Origin: Galaxea fascicularis
Lineage: Eukaryota > Cnidaria > Anthozoa > Scleractinia > Euphylliidae
NCBI GenBank assembly: GCA_948470475.1
Contig: OX419341.1
Span: forward strand, 29,155,400-29,219,399
Reading direction: 5' to 3'
Length of the DNA stretch: 64,000 bases
Under the pieces are notes generated by a model. The model did no database searches. It worked only from the letters and a program-made list of their open reading frames with translations, and was not told where the DNA came from. Position 1 is the first letter of the stretch; each line of letters begins with the position of its first letter. Below, piece by piece: positions 26,388 to 38,445 of the stretch. A program made the position numbers and the translations under genes.

Positions 26388-26628
26388 AGGCCCTGTTTAC
26401 ATGGAGGGAGGGTGTCCCGGTTAACCGGGCTACCCAGCTAGGAGGGTTAAAACATAGCCCGCCTTTAGATGCGACTCACCTAAGCGGGATAGTCAGTGAG
26501 CTCAGCTATCTTTTGAGCGGACGCCAAGCACAATGAGCAAGATGGCGGACAAAAGAAACGTATGAGAAGATGGCTCCCTTAGGGTAGCTCGGTTAGCCAG
26601 GGCACCCTCCCTCCATGTAAGCAGCGCC
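26388..26628. mobile_element. Miniature inverted-repeat element, possible relative of the one at 655-992
   Basis: Left end AGGCCCTGTTTACATGGAGG and right end CCTCCATGTAAGCAGCGCC pair with few mismatches, with GGAGGGTGTCCCGG inside the left arm and CAGGGCACCCTCC inside the right. The AGGCC(C/T)TGTTTA terminus resembles that of the element at 655-992. No coding frame. Confidence 0.6.
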
Positions 26629-26918
26629 GTACGGTACGTTGTCTTGATTATACCTACTCGATATTTGGTTGGTTACACGTTGTCCTTTCCAATTCTGTCC
26701 TCTGGGCCCGGTTGTTCAAAGAGATTCCCGCACTCGGCGTCATAAGTGGGCTGAGTTTGTTGGTTCTCTACTCTGCTCCAAGAGGTTTTTCTCCGGGTAC
26801 TCCGGTTTTCCCCTCTCCAAAAACCAACATTTGATTTAATTTAGAGTTTATTTGATTTATAGTCTCCCAATTAGTAGAGCACTCTTGTTCAGCTAGAACG
26901 ATTTGAGACTTAAATAAA

Positions 26919-26921
<3 letters not shown>

Positions 26922-26956
<35 letters not shown>
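26922..26956. repeat. (ATT)n microsatellite
   Basis: About eleven perfect ATT units. Confidence 0.9.
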
Positions 26957-26957
<1 letters not shown>

Positions 26958-27350
26958 GCGTCATTCCGGTTGTTCGAAGCTTGGATAGCGCTATCCAGTT
27001 GCTATCCATCGAATAAAGTGATCCACATCAAGGTAGGTCGTATAACTTTTTATCCACTGGATAAAGTTGTGGACGGGCTAGAGCAAAGTAAACAAATATG
27101 GTCGCCCGTAGACTTCATGTTATGTTGAATAATTTCGACAATCCCAGAAAGGCAAGAGTCTATCGAAGAGAAATTGACCCTGAAGAGTTGCGCTGAAAAC
27201 GAATTGAGATCTCGGTATCGCTTCGGAAGAGACGGTCTTCAATTCATCATTAACTTGCAATTGCTATCAGACGAAATTGCCCCAGCGACAAGAAGATGAA
27301 GCCATTCGTTGTCATTCGTTCGTTGTCCTCGTTTCTTTAACTCCCTATTA

Positions 27351-27597
27351 GACATCCTTAACCGTACTTAAACATCATCAGACATCCTTAGCTATACTTA
27401 AACATCCTTAAACATACTTAAACATCCTTAGACATCCTTAGCTATACGTAAACATCCGTAACCCGTCATACTTCGCTGCACTTAAACATCCTAGCTTGAA
27501 CACCCTTAGCCATACTTAAACATTCTTAGACATCCTTAGCTATACTTAAACATACTTGAACATCCTTAGACATCCGTAAACATCCTTAAAGCCCCGG
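27351..27597. repeat. Minisatellite, left array (ACATCCTTA... orientation)
   Basis: Degenerate tandem units of ACATCCTTAGCTATACTTAA, roughly 10-30 bp each, with variants such as AACATCCTTAAACATACTT. The reverse complement of the same unit makes up the arrays at 28645-28776, 29306-29352, 29562-29675 and 29965-30012. Confidence 0.85.
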
Positions 27598-27615
27598 CCA
27601 AACGATCGCATTGTT

Positions 27616-27790
27616 GTTCCTGTAGCTCAGTGGTTAGAGCATCCGACCAGTGTTACGGAGGTTGTAGGTTCGATTCCTGCCTGGGACTCTGATTTCTTTT
27701 CAGTTGTCCTTTCGCCCGTTGCCAAGCGACTAGCATATCATCATTCTCACGGGCATATTACACCTTACCATCATTAACAATCATTATCAT
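27616..27790 (+). repeat. tRNA-derived SINE, copy 1 of a close pair
   Basis: The head, 27616-27689, has an A box TAGCTCAGTGGTTAGAGC and B box GGTTCGATTCC. Acceptor-like arms GTTCC/GGGAC, the D stem GCTC/GAGC and the T stem GTAGG/CCTGC pair, but the anticodon arm is only four pairs with a ten-base loop. That makes a SINE head more likely than a working tRNA. A tail TGATTTCTTTTCAGTTGTCC follows. The translated frame gives VAQWLEHPTGV..., a spurious protein fragment I recognise from cnidarian annotations. Confidence 0.75.
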
Positions 27791-27878
27791 GTCTGAATAG
27801 CATTTACATTGTCGAGCCCGCAGACCATAGTGGGACACTTTGTATAAGAACCTAGATAAACAGCCTAGCTCACCAGGG

Positions 27879-28040
27879 GTTCCTGTAGCTCAGTGGTTAG
27901 AGCATCCGACCGGTGTTACGGAGGTTGTAGGTTCGATTCCTGCCTGGGACTCTGATTTCTTTTCAGTTGTCCTTTCGCCCATTGCCAAGCAACTAGGATA
28001 TCATTCTCAAGGTATATTACACCATTACCACCATTAATCT
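27879..28040 (+). repeat. tRNA-derived SINE, copy 2 of a close pair
   Basis: Nearly identical to the copy 263 bp upstream across the tRNA-like head (27879-27952) and the tail through TTGCCAAGC and ATATCAT, with only a few single-base differences (for example CCAGTG versus CCGGTG). The two are in direct orientation. Confidence 0.75.
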
Positions 28041-28776
28041 GATAATCAATATCCCAATATTGTTGGGCGCAACATGTTACGCGCGTTTGGCCACCCTGTT
28101 GCGACATGTTGCGTGTTGTTGGCTCAAATTTGAAAATGGTCAAATATTTCACGCAACATTTGTGGACACGGAGTCCTGGCGCTGACCAAAAGACACGTGG
28201 GCTCTGGGTACGAGATTGGGATGTTGCATGATATTGTGGCCGTTTGGCATGCGCACTAGCTCGCTTTGCTTTTTAAAACGTCATTTGTGAACATGGCGGA
28301 AAGTGGTGCGAAATTTGAATTGTGTAAAAACTCGAAGAAATCACCGAGAAAGACATGAACGGAGAGGGAGACGACCGATTTAATAGAAATGCTTGAGGGT
28401 CGTCCCTGCCCTTGAAACATTTACGAGAAATGCTATCATTCTAGAGAAGCACGAGAGAAGGGGTTTCTTTCGTCGTCCTCTACAAGCAGCACTAGAGAAC
28501 ATGCCACAATTTTGCAACGCCAACGGCGAAATCTCCCGTGAACATACTCCATGTTGTTTACTTCCGGGAAGACAGGAGAAAAAGAATAATTTTGTTTTCA
28601 ATGGTTTTCTATGGTTTTCTATGGTTTTCTTTCAGGATTTTTAAGAATCGCTAAGGATGTCCAAGGATGTTAAGTATAGCTAAGGATGCCTAAGGATGTT
28701 TAAATACGATTAAGGATGTTTAGGCAGTGTCAAAGGATGTTTGCGGATGTGTAAGGATGTTTAAGTATGGCCAAGA

Positions 28777-29305
28777 GACGGACCATTATTTTTCTGGAGG
28801 GGGGTATGAAAAAGATTTTAAAACAATTATTTGCAGAGCCTAAAAAGACAAAATAGATTGCTTGCAAACATGATACGTATAAAAAATAGTTTGCATAGAG
28901 GGCAGAGAAACTTGTAACCTATTAATGAAAAAAAATCAAAACTAAAATTTATTAGACTTAAAGTATGCAGTTGTTTGTAGACAGAAAAGCCTGCTACTCT
29001 TTTGTGTATTGCCTGTCGTATGCTCTTTATTTGCGCCAGTAGTTGCGTAGAAATTAAAATGGTGAGTGTTTTATAAAGAAACAACAAGCTATATTACTAG
29101 GAGCATAATGATTAAATAATGATTGACGGCAGCAAAAAAGGAACCTCCTTTTTGTGTCAAAACGTGGTTAAAAAAGATCGGAAAAATAACTATTTGCAGG
29201 AAGGTGTTGTTCGAAAATATTGTTCGCAGAGGTGTATAAAAAGGAAAAAAAAGTTTGCATAGGAAAATTTTTCATACCCCCTCTCAAGGAAAATAACGGT
29301 CCGTC
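28777..29305. mobile_element. Miniature inverted-repeat element within the minisatellite
   Basis: Left end GACGGACCATTATTTTTC and right end GAAAATAACGGTCCGTC are inverted, followed inward by GGGGGTATGAAAAA and TTTTTCATACCCCC. About 530 bp, AT-rich, no coding frame. Minisatellite units resume directly on both sides. Confidence 0.75.
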
Positions 29306-29352
29306 CCTAAGGATGTCTAAGGATGTTTAAGTATAGCTAGGGATGTTAATTA

Positions 29353-29561
29353 GGCAGGTATCTTTTACAGGTCACATTCCACAGGTCGGAGGTACAGGTC
29401 ACTGTTTTGCCGATTGGTAACTAAGCCAAACAGTTTCGTCACAATCTAAAAATAAATTTTGGATAGTGATTAGGGCTGGGACACTTTTGGGCTTGTTTAT
29501 TTATCTGTAGCACGGTGACCCGTACTTTACCCTGTGGAATGTGACCTGCAAGAGAAGCCTG
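29353..29561. mobile_element. Second inverted-repeat element within the minisatellite
   Basis: Left arm GGCAGGTATCTTTTACAGG then TCACATTCCACAG; right arm CTGTGGAATGTGACCTG then CAAGAGAAGCCTGCC. About 210 bp with no coding frame; minisatellite units flank both sides. Confidence 0.75.
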
Positions 29562-29679
29562 CCGAAAGATGTCCAAGAATGTTTAAGTGTAGCTAAGGAT
29601 GTCTAAGGATGTTTGACTACGGTTAAGGATGTCTAAGGATGTTTACGAATATCTAAGGATGCTTAAGTATAGCTAGAAA

Positions 29680-29950
29680 CCACAAAACCGCAAAAAAAAT
29701 TCGGCTAAAACCGAAAACCACAAATGGGACAAAACAGGAAATACCAAAAACCACATCGGGTACCAAAGCCGAAATTCCGAAAGACCACTAGAATTTTTAA
29801 GAAAACCGAAAACCAGATGCTAAAAACTGAAAAATCGGCAAACCGCAATGAACACCAAAACCGAAAAACCTAAGTCTTATTTATTTATTTTTTTTGGCAC
29901 AAAAACCGGAAAACCGATCTAATAAATAGCCACACCCCAAAACCGAAAAT
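29680..29950. repeat. CCGAAAACC-type simple repeat family, copy 2
   Basis: A/C-rich tract of degenerate AAAACCGAAAACC and CCGCAAA units. It is the reverse complement in character of the tract at 9259-9425, including AAACCGAAAACCACAAATGG against CCTATTTGCGGTTTTCGG. Confidence 0.5.
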
Positions 29951-30160
29951 CCCAATGCCCGCCTCGTCCAAGGATGTTTAAGTATAGTCAAGGATGTCCA
30001 AGGATGTTAACATGTGCACTTAGGGCATTCACCGAAGAAATACCAATAATTTGCTCGAGGGTCTCCCGACCGAGCGGAATGTGAGAGCCTGGGCCTTACT
30101 TCAGCGCGCGAAGATTTATGGTTAGGCCTGTGATTTGGAGGGTGTCTAAAGGAACGGAGT

Positions 30161-33100
30161 ATGGCTTCCAAAATGGATAATTTCCAAATATCGTTACTCA
30201 AGCAGTTTGTGGACTTATGTAAGCAAAAGCCAGAACTGCTGCATACTCCACAGCTGACGTTTTTCAAAGACTGGCTTGAGAGGTAAGGTTTAATCACCCA
30301 ATGTAGTGCAAAGTGCTACTTAATACACGTGCAAACATGAGGCAACAATGTAATTTTGAAACAGAGTTAAAATTTGTCCATCCCTATTTTAAAGGCTGTG
30401 ATATTTTCCCCAGGAGCGGTTAGTTTTTATTTAATTTTCAATTTTTATTTCGAAAAGAGGTGATAAGCGGAAACCTGGCGGGCACTCGTGATTATATATA
30501 TGCTTATCAGCAGATCAAATCAAACGTAAAACGAAATCGATGGGACTTAGATGCCACTTTCTTTGGTTTCAAGAAAGACTGGAAAGTAGTACACTTTTGC
30601 TTAGAATGTTCCAGCAGTATTTTTGGATGGGTTTTAATCCAGATTGCTTTTTCTCAGTCACGACTGACCTTGATTTCGGTTCTTCGTGACGTTAGCTCAG
30701 TCATGTACATCAAAGCGGAAGTAAGTTCTAGGTCAGGGCATGACGATGGGAATAAAATGTTTAGCTCTATAATATCTGATACTGATCACTTTGGGGTCCT
30801 GTAACCCGGCTATTTTTATTCAGGAATTTAAAATTGTACAATTTGAATCTTGCACGTTTCTGAGAATTAACTCTTGATGGCAAAATGTTTCAACCTCAGA
30901 AGTCAATGGAAGTCAGGAGAGTCAGTAGCCCCCAGACCCATAACAGGGAGTGGGGCGGGGGCTTCATACCCCCACCCTTTCAAGACTTTTGTAAGTTAAA
31001 AAAAAATAACAATTTTGCCAAAAGGTACCATGATGGCAACTGTAGCAAAAACTTCATCTATGCAGTGAATTTCATGCTTTCAAATTTCATTGCAATTCTT
31101 CCAACTTGTCATATTGTAGGCGAATGCTCCTACAGTCAAAGTCTTAAGGAGGGGGGAGGAATAAGGTTATGTAAGTTGGTTGGAAAACAATATGTTGAGG
31201 AAAAATGAAGACATCTTAAGGACCGTTTGGATAGATTGCTCATCTCATCACATTTTTCAATGCATGAAAATTTGGCTTTGTCAACTGAGTTGATAATGTC
31301 AATTAGCCACCTTAAAAGAGATTTTAAAAGTTGGCGTTTTGAGCGTTAGCCCTTCATCAGAGTGATTTGCAATTCAGTGGGCAATTGACATTACCATCTT
31401 GTTTGAAAAAACCAAATGTTCCTGCACCATAGTTTTAGAAACTAACCCCCTTTATACATGGATGAATGGATGGATGACCTGCATTTAAACACAATGAAAA
31501 TTAAAGCTACAAGCTTGTGGCGTCATGTAAATAAATAATTAAAATCGTAAAATAAATCATAATTTTATAAGATACAGTATCTTCACAATATTAAGTGTGA
31601 TATTAAAAATTATTTACAAGATTGTCAACTAATAAATGACAAGATTAATGATTAATAAATTACTAATTAAAAATAATGGTAGAATCAAACTTAATTCTAT
31701 GAGATAAAATATCATTAAAATACGCATGTGATCATACGGTTTAATAATGTTAAGAATATTTACAAGATTGTTGACTAATAGATTATTTATTGTATATACA
31801 TTTCTTAACGGTTTGAAGCCTTGGTGCAAACATTCCACCACCACCAGAAGTTGAAAAAGAACCAGAGCCAGAAGAAAAGGATAAAACAGCTGAGGAATCA
31901 AAACCAACAGAAAAGGATGAGCCTATGCCTGATACAAAAGAGGTAACAAATGAATGGTTTTAGGGTGACCTGCTCATTCAGAGAAGATTAATGTTAATAG
32001 GACACTTGTTTTTCTTTTCTCGTTTTTTGTAAAAAAAAAAAAAGAAAAGATTTTTATTGATTTTCTTTCTCTATTTTAGAATTTTGAGTCTCTGGGTTTA
32101 TGTTGTGCACATATTTCCTGTTCTGAGAAAGCTTTGAATTTTTGTGTGTGTGTGTGTGCTTGAACTTTTTTTTCCAGAAAACAACCATACCCCTCATGGG
32201 TTTTTCAGTTACCACCCCTCCGCTCCCCTCCCTCCCTGCCCCTCCAGTAATTCCCATTTAGCTTCATACGTTTCTTAAAAAAGCCTTTTTCCTTTTGCCA
32301 CCCCCTCCCCATTAGAATTTCCATTGACCTTCTTTGGGGGGGGGGGAGCTATGGATATTTTTCCAGATGGAATTACCATTTAACCATTTCCATGGAAACC
32401 TGTTTTATTGGCATGCAAATATTTACACTTATTTTCCCAAGGCTGAGGCTCACTGAAGCAATTCAGATGGTCTGGTACATAATCTCGAGGTTTCAACCTC
32501 TTGTGACACATGTAGGTTTTCTTCAGCTACGAAGGTTGATTGTTCATAACTCGGCATTTTGCTCTCATTACCTTGTCTTTGATTATTGCCTGCTATGTAG
32601 TGTTCATACCCTATTTGAAAGTGAACAGCTGCATCTCCTAATTACAGTACATAGTATTTGTTACTACAAAACATAGTTTTTCTGACTAATTTTTCTGGGT
32701 ATTTTTACTCTCCATGGTTCCTTTATCTACCAGGAGGCTGCAACAGAAGAGGAAATGGAGAGCAAAAGTGACGAGAGTGATGTTGGTGGGTGTGCCACTT
32801 TATTACTGCATTAAATTTTTAGTATAATTACTTTTAGAGCAAGTTTTTTGTTTTTGCCTTTTGTTTGGGCAACTGAGTTCAACGTCCATAAGTTACAGAC
32901 CAAGTTTTTTCCCGTTTGCTTATGGCCCAAGCACAGAGTGCGCAAGCCATAAATCAGCTGAGGTTAATTGAGCATTGAGAAAGGAAACTTTCAAATTTAG
33001 CGGACGGTACATTAGAGCATGGCCTGCAAAACTGACCAATCACAGCACGGGTACCAACTGAGAGATATAATTTAGTAGCATTTTTATTTCAGGTTTATGA

Positions 33101-33272
33101 TAAATTTAGGATAATGTTGTTGAATTATTCTTGTAATGTAAAGTTTAATTTTTATAAACAACATATGGAAAATAATTAACAATTATTGGACGAGGTTGAG
33201 CAAAATATCGTGATTTGTCAGTGGCGAGCGGCTGAGGCAAATAATTGATCTGCGAGACACTGGCAAATCATG

Positions 33273-33306
<34 letters not shown>

Positions 33307-36300
33307 ATCATTCGATTACCAAGTTTGTTTTGATACTTTTCTTTTTGAGAAGCAGTAAGCGTGCGCTGCTGGCAGAAATCAATTGGTTTCCTTCTCAGTT
33401 AAACAATTTATTCTAGCGTGGTTACAATTGCGCATGAGCAGAATATTATTTGCAGCAAAAACACATTTAGATGATATTATGCATGAGCATATCATTATTT
33501 GTAGGCAGTTATTTGCAGGTCACGTGGTGGGCTCTCAGCCAATGAAAAGGGGGGAAAATATCCATCGAATGATAATAATAATTATTATTAACAATTATTG
33601 TTAAGCAGCATTGTTTCGATTTGATTTGATTTGATTTTCTGCGTAAAGTTTCCTACTTGATATGCTTTTCTGTGTATAATGTGAACAGAGATTGACAGAG
33701 AGGGATGTATTGAACCAGATAATGATGAGCCTCAGCAGATGGGAGATTCAAGTGTTGAGGTATTAAAGCATGTGTTCTTTAAGCTGAAGTGTACTAACTT
33801 GGCTAATCCACTTAGTGGTATTATTAGCTTGTTACTGTGGACATTGATTGTAGATAGATGGTAATGGAAATGTAATCATACTGTTTGTGGTGACATTGAC
33901 TGATGTTTCAACAACCTGAGCAGAAGTCATCATTGCAGTCAAGGCTAATGTGTGTACGTGTATTAGAGGTTATTACTGTCACCTTGTTTGGCTTGAGTAA
34001 TAAACAAACAGAAATGGACAGTACTTCCCTGTAACCTTGGTTGATTTAATCAATTACAGTGTATATTGTGTGAAATAAAATGATGATCCTTCCAGGAGTT
34101 TATACAAAGGTTTAAATGCAAGGTTCTCAACTGTTAATTTTAATGTTTTGTTCTTTAATAACAAAGCAGTTTTTGCATAAAAAGGAAAGAAGTAATTCTA
34201 CTGTATATTAAAATTTTTATCGTGTCCATTCTTGGAAAAAATGCTTTCCAAATGCTATGTGTATTGGGTTTTTTTTAAGGTAACAGATGAGATGAGAGAG
34301 GAATCATCACAAAAGAGAATGCAGGCCATGACTGCCATGAATGAAGGTCTGTAATTTTTAAAAGATGTTTTCTGCAAAGTGCTCCTTAATATACCTTGTG
34401 ATCGCTGCAATCTAAAATTACTTCATAATTTCTCTCTCAGCTGCAGAGAGAGAGAGGGGGGGTTTAAGAAGGGAGTGATGGAAGCTTTTCAAAATTAGAC
34501 ATTCACCATACTTCATTTCTCTATCCTGTTATCACAGGATACTTGGAAATAATAATAACAACAAATAACAATACAAATAATCAATCTAGATAAGCTGTAA
34601 TAATTACATTCCACTGTCTGTTCCCATTGAGATTCATTAATTTCACCTCTTTCTTTTCTGCAAGGTAACCTTGAGGAGGCAATTACATTATTCACTGAAG
34701 CCATTTTGAAAAATCCATCTGCTAATGTGTATGCCAAACGAGCAAGGTATGTACAGCTGTAGCTGCCCCGCTGATCCTCTTCTTATTTCAGAGGCTTGGA
34801 CACTTGCTTAGAGTGTTCTTGGCCACAGAAAACAGCTGAATGCACAAATGCGCATTATGATACAAATTTTGATTCATCTTTCTCTGTTGAGATATTTACA
34901 GATTATTCTGATGTTTGTTTTAGTTGTTATATCCGCATGCAGAAGCCAAATGCAGCAATCAGAGACTGTGATGAAGCAATCAAGATCAACGCAGACTCTG
35001 CACAACCATACAAATGGAGAGGCCGTGCACACAGGTTATGACAGCTTTTGTGCTATGGCTTAGCTAATTGGACTATTGTTTCTGCAAAGGTGACTCCACG
35101 AACATAATTATCAAAACATAGTTTCTCCATAGAGTCTGCTATTTTGATGGAATTATCACAAACTGTATTTTTCGAAGGGATTAGAGGGAAGGACAGCGAT
35201 TAAAAACATGAAGTGAGGTAAAGAGACAGTAGTACAGTGAAATTTCTCTCGTTTACCTTGAAAGCTATTTCCTTTTACCATCTTTACAAGAGGAACCACC
35301 AAATAAATTTAACTACTGTGGTTAAAGTGATTATGCTTTTTCTGTTTTACTTTCATATTAACCATTCAGTTGGTTTTGTAGACTTCTAGGTCACTGGACA
35401 GAAGCATCAAAGGACCTTGGCACGGCCTGTACACTAGATTATGATGACCAAGCTAATGAATGGCTCAAGGAAGTAAAACCAAAGGTATTGTAATTGCTAA
35501 CACTCTGACGATTGCCATCTGGTGTACTTATTCAATCACTTTAGCGAAAGTACACACTCATGCATATCATGAATGATGTTGATCACAGGTATTATGAAGC
35601 CTTGAAACATTATTATGTTCATATTTTGTCAATATAATTTAAGAACCTAGGATGAGGTGGTAATTATTTGCTGTTAGAAAAACAAACAACATAATGGAAG
35701 ATTATGTTCTTTAAACCTGCATGTAGTAGCAAGACTGAATTACCAGGTCTATGTCATACATACATGTATGTAATGTTGTGAACACTTGATAACTAGTATT
35801 TCCTGACAGTAATTATTTTCAAAATTAAATTGTCTTGTAAATATCTTATTAGTACAATTTATAATCATAAAATTGTCTCCTTGTCCTTGTGTGTGTTTGA
35901 TAACCAAGGCTATCTTCCTTATCTATAGTGTCATGTAATACATGCTTATCTGTGTAAAGCAGTCAGTTCATTAAGTAAGGTGTTACCACACTGTACTGGT
36001 ATCGGAGAGGCTATGCGTTCAAACTCCCTACACACTTGACTCTTTTCTGACAGGCATTTTTCTGTTTTCACAATTGCTGAGGTCACAATTACAGCTGCAG
36101 TGATGCCTCACATCTTTGATGTTTGTAATAATTGCTAAAAGTTTGTTACAGTGTTATCAATATCTCTTGGTGGTTTCATTATTAGGCGCAGCTCCTTGCT
36201 GAACACCAAAGAAAATATGAAAGAAAACGAGAAGACAAAGAAGAAAAGGAAAGAATGGATAGAATGTAATTTCATTCTATTCTATGTTTGATAAGGAGAG

Positions 36301-38445
36301 GTGGAAATGTGTAACAATTATGATTGGCAATTTAATTGTTAAAGCAGTTGGCTTGAAGGAGTTTTTTGGGTTTGAAATTGTCGATTCAGGGATTTTTGGG
36401 GGTATTCACAACAATCTGAAGATTGGTGGTAGTATCTGCATATTTTGGCCGCATAGTTCTACAAATAAAGTATGATCCTTTCTGGGTGTTTTTAAGGCTT
36501 GGAGGTTTGGCATGGGACTTTTTTAATATTATTGTTTGTCCAGGGATGGTTTTCGGTTTTGTTGGAAGCCCTAGGGTTTTTGTGTTTTTATTTTTGCCCC
36601 CATTTGCTCAACCCTTCACTGGAAATTCAGAGTACCCCCACTGGGAGGACACGCTCAAACTAAGAGCTACTTGGAACTGACTGTCTTTCATGTCCCCACT
36701 GTAGGATCGATTTTTTGGAGGAGAGACACAGTGTTGTCTTGGGTTCAGATCTAGATCAGCTCGCTTGTTTGTTTTTGTGTCCCTAACTGTTCTTTCAACC
36801 TTTTTTGTTAGAAAAAAGGCAAGGGAAGCACAAGAAAAGGCAAGAAAGGTGGGTTTGAGAGGTTTGCAGTGAGATCAATGTAATAAAGCTGCAGTTTTGT
36901 TGCTTCTAAATTATCTTCCCTCTTTGTTTTCTCTACAGGATGAGGAGGAAAGAAGAAAGCAACAGGAAGATATGCCAGGGGGATTCCCTGGTGGATTCCC
37001 GGGTGGATTCCCTGGAGGTGCAGGGGGATTCCCTGGAGCAACTGCAGGAGGTTTGTGGTAAAGTTATAAAGGGAGGAAACCGGAAGAATTGTAGTATAAT
37101 GGGAAAGCGGAGATATTGCCACCTACTGTGTACGTAGCAAGCATTCAAATTCCCGGCCGTCATGTGTTTTGTTATTGCAATCATACCTTGAAGACCCTTA
37201 GCCGCGTCTTAAAAGTGGAAAGTCTTCGGTGATGGTTGTTCATAAGACATTTCAACTTTCTTAGTAAAGATGTCATTTGTGTGCTGTTCTAAATGTGAAT
37301 GTTACGTTTTAGGTGGTGGCGCAACACCAAATTTGAACGATCTTCTCAGTGATCCGGAGCTGTTGACCGCAATGCAGGTCAGATCTTTTAAACTACCCAC
37401 CCACCCCGCCATAACTTTTTAATTAATTGTCCAATTTTGTAACTCCTCTTTTCACATAATTTGGAGAAACGATAGACAACAGTGGAATGTACTGTTCAGG
37501 AGTTTGTGCCAGTTGTGTCGTCATGACGTGTATGGTCAGATACACCAGTAGCCGGAAAGTAGGCGGGTCTTGTTTGACTCTCTCACTGGAGGCAAAGCCG
37601 CGAGTCGCTTGGCTTCCCTGCTGGTAACTCTCAGCTTCGCCCCCCGCGCAGAGTCAAACTCGCAGGCTAACAGTTCCAATACACCTAGCCTGTGCGTGGG
37701 GTTTTCAGCGTTCCGAATTATGGATGCGCGAGAAATGAAGCGAGAGGAAAACAAAGATGCTAGAGGGGAGGGGAGAAGGGAAGCCGTTCCCAACCCCCTT
37801 CCCCGTCCTCCATTTTTTGCCCTCGCCCCAATTTTCGCGCGACCACAATGTGGAAAATTTCCCTCTAACGGGTAGGGTATTAGCTATGCAATGCTGACGA
37901 GGCCTAACAAGGCCGAAACAGCTGTCCATGGCTGCTAATGCTCAGGCTAAAACTTTATTTAGTAGATTTAAGGGGTAATGCCCGGTACCACGTGGCCTTA
38001 GTGCCCAATGAGTGGCTTTCAGCTTACTTAGACACATTAATTTGTGAGGTGTTCTTGTCACTCCAAGCCACATCCCACAAGCCTTACACTTTCATTGCTT
38101 ATAATACACCATAGGCCATTATTGGCCGGCCATGTTCGAGACAAGTCGAACTGTTAAAATAAACGAATAGTGATGGCATACGTTTGTAAATTTCAGGACC
38201 CGGAGGTAATGGCAGCCTTCCAAGATGTCAGCCAAAATCCGGAGAACATTTCCAAATATGAAGACAACCCCAAAGTCAGAAATGTCATTGAAAAACTGAC
38301 GAAGAAGTTTGGACCCGCGGGATCCGGTCCGCCACCCGGAAGCGGTGGCGGGTTCCCGGGAGGTTTCCCTGGAGGTTTCCCTGGAGGTTTCTCTGGTGAT
38401 TTCCCTGGAGGAATGCCTTTCGGCAACATGTTCGGCGGACAGTGA
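30161..38445 (+). CDS. ST13: Hsc70-interacting protein Hip (ST13), TPR co-chaperone
   Basis: Cytosolic co-chaperone that in vertebrates binds the Hsc70 ATPase domain through TPRs and slows ADP release. Exons: 30161-30282, 31819-31942, 32734-32785, 33689-33759, 34280-34346, 34665-34746, 34924-35034, 35382-35484, 36186-36265, 36812-36848, 36939-37050, 37313-37377, 38197-38445; all phases fit, 424 residues plus TGA (human 369). Order: N-terminal dimerisation-like helix (LLKQFVDLC), acidic linker (31-123), three TPRs about 135-244 with the block [13 protein letters not shown] and [17 protein letters not shown], charged helix 245-290, a Gly-Gly-Phe-Pro repeat 295-322, then the STI1/DP domain ([24 protein letters not shown]). 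Unlike human Hip, a second Gly-Gly-Phe-Pro tract follows the STI1 domain to the C-terminus. AATAAA at 38747 is a likely polyadenylation signal. Confidence 0.95.
32880..33070. repeat. Partial copy of a hairpin-associated repeat in an ST13 intron
   Basis: CGTCCATAAGTTACAGACCAAG and the following block ending CTGACCAATCACAGC, then AGAGATATAATTTAG, match the order seen at 52443-52685, with more divergence. It is a degraded copy of the same dispersed element. Confidence 0.5.

Larger units (their letters stand above)
24892..27340. other. Gene-free spacer downstream of SH3D19
   Basis: Possible polyadenylation signals AATAAA at 25451 and 25660 could serve the SH3D19-like gene. The rest is AT-rich sequence with fragments of repeats: a short block at 25893-25917 matching the palindromic element at 51284-51551, an inverted-repeat element at 26388-26628 and an (ATT)n tract at 26922-26956. 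No convincing coding exon was seen. Confidence 0.6.
28645..30012. repeat. Minisatellite, right arrays in inverted orientation, interrupted by inserted elements
   Basis: Units of AAGGATGTTTAAGTATAGCT occur at 28645-28776, 29306-29352, 29562-29675 and 29965-30012, in the opposite orientation to the left array at 27351-27597. Between the blocks sit the elements at 28777-29305, 29353-29561 and 29680-29950, so one original array seems to have been broken up by insertions. Confidence 0.8.

Noticed and set aside
27616..27689. tRNA gene
   Set aside because: A four-pair anticodon stem with a ten-base loop and a second near-identical copy with the same tail at 27879 indicate a SINE head.
27840..28037. 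Small protein reading VAQWLEHPTGV
   Set aside because: It is a translation through the SINE head and tail, a known type of spurious annotation.
27351..30012. CRISPR-like regularly spaced repeats
   Set aside because: The units are degenerate, of varying length and without unique spacers, and the context is a eukaryotic genome; it is a minisatellite.
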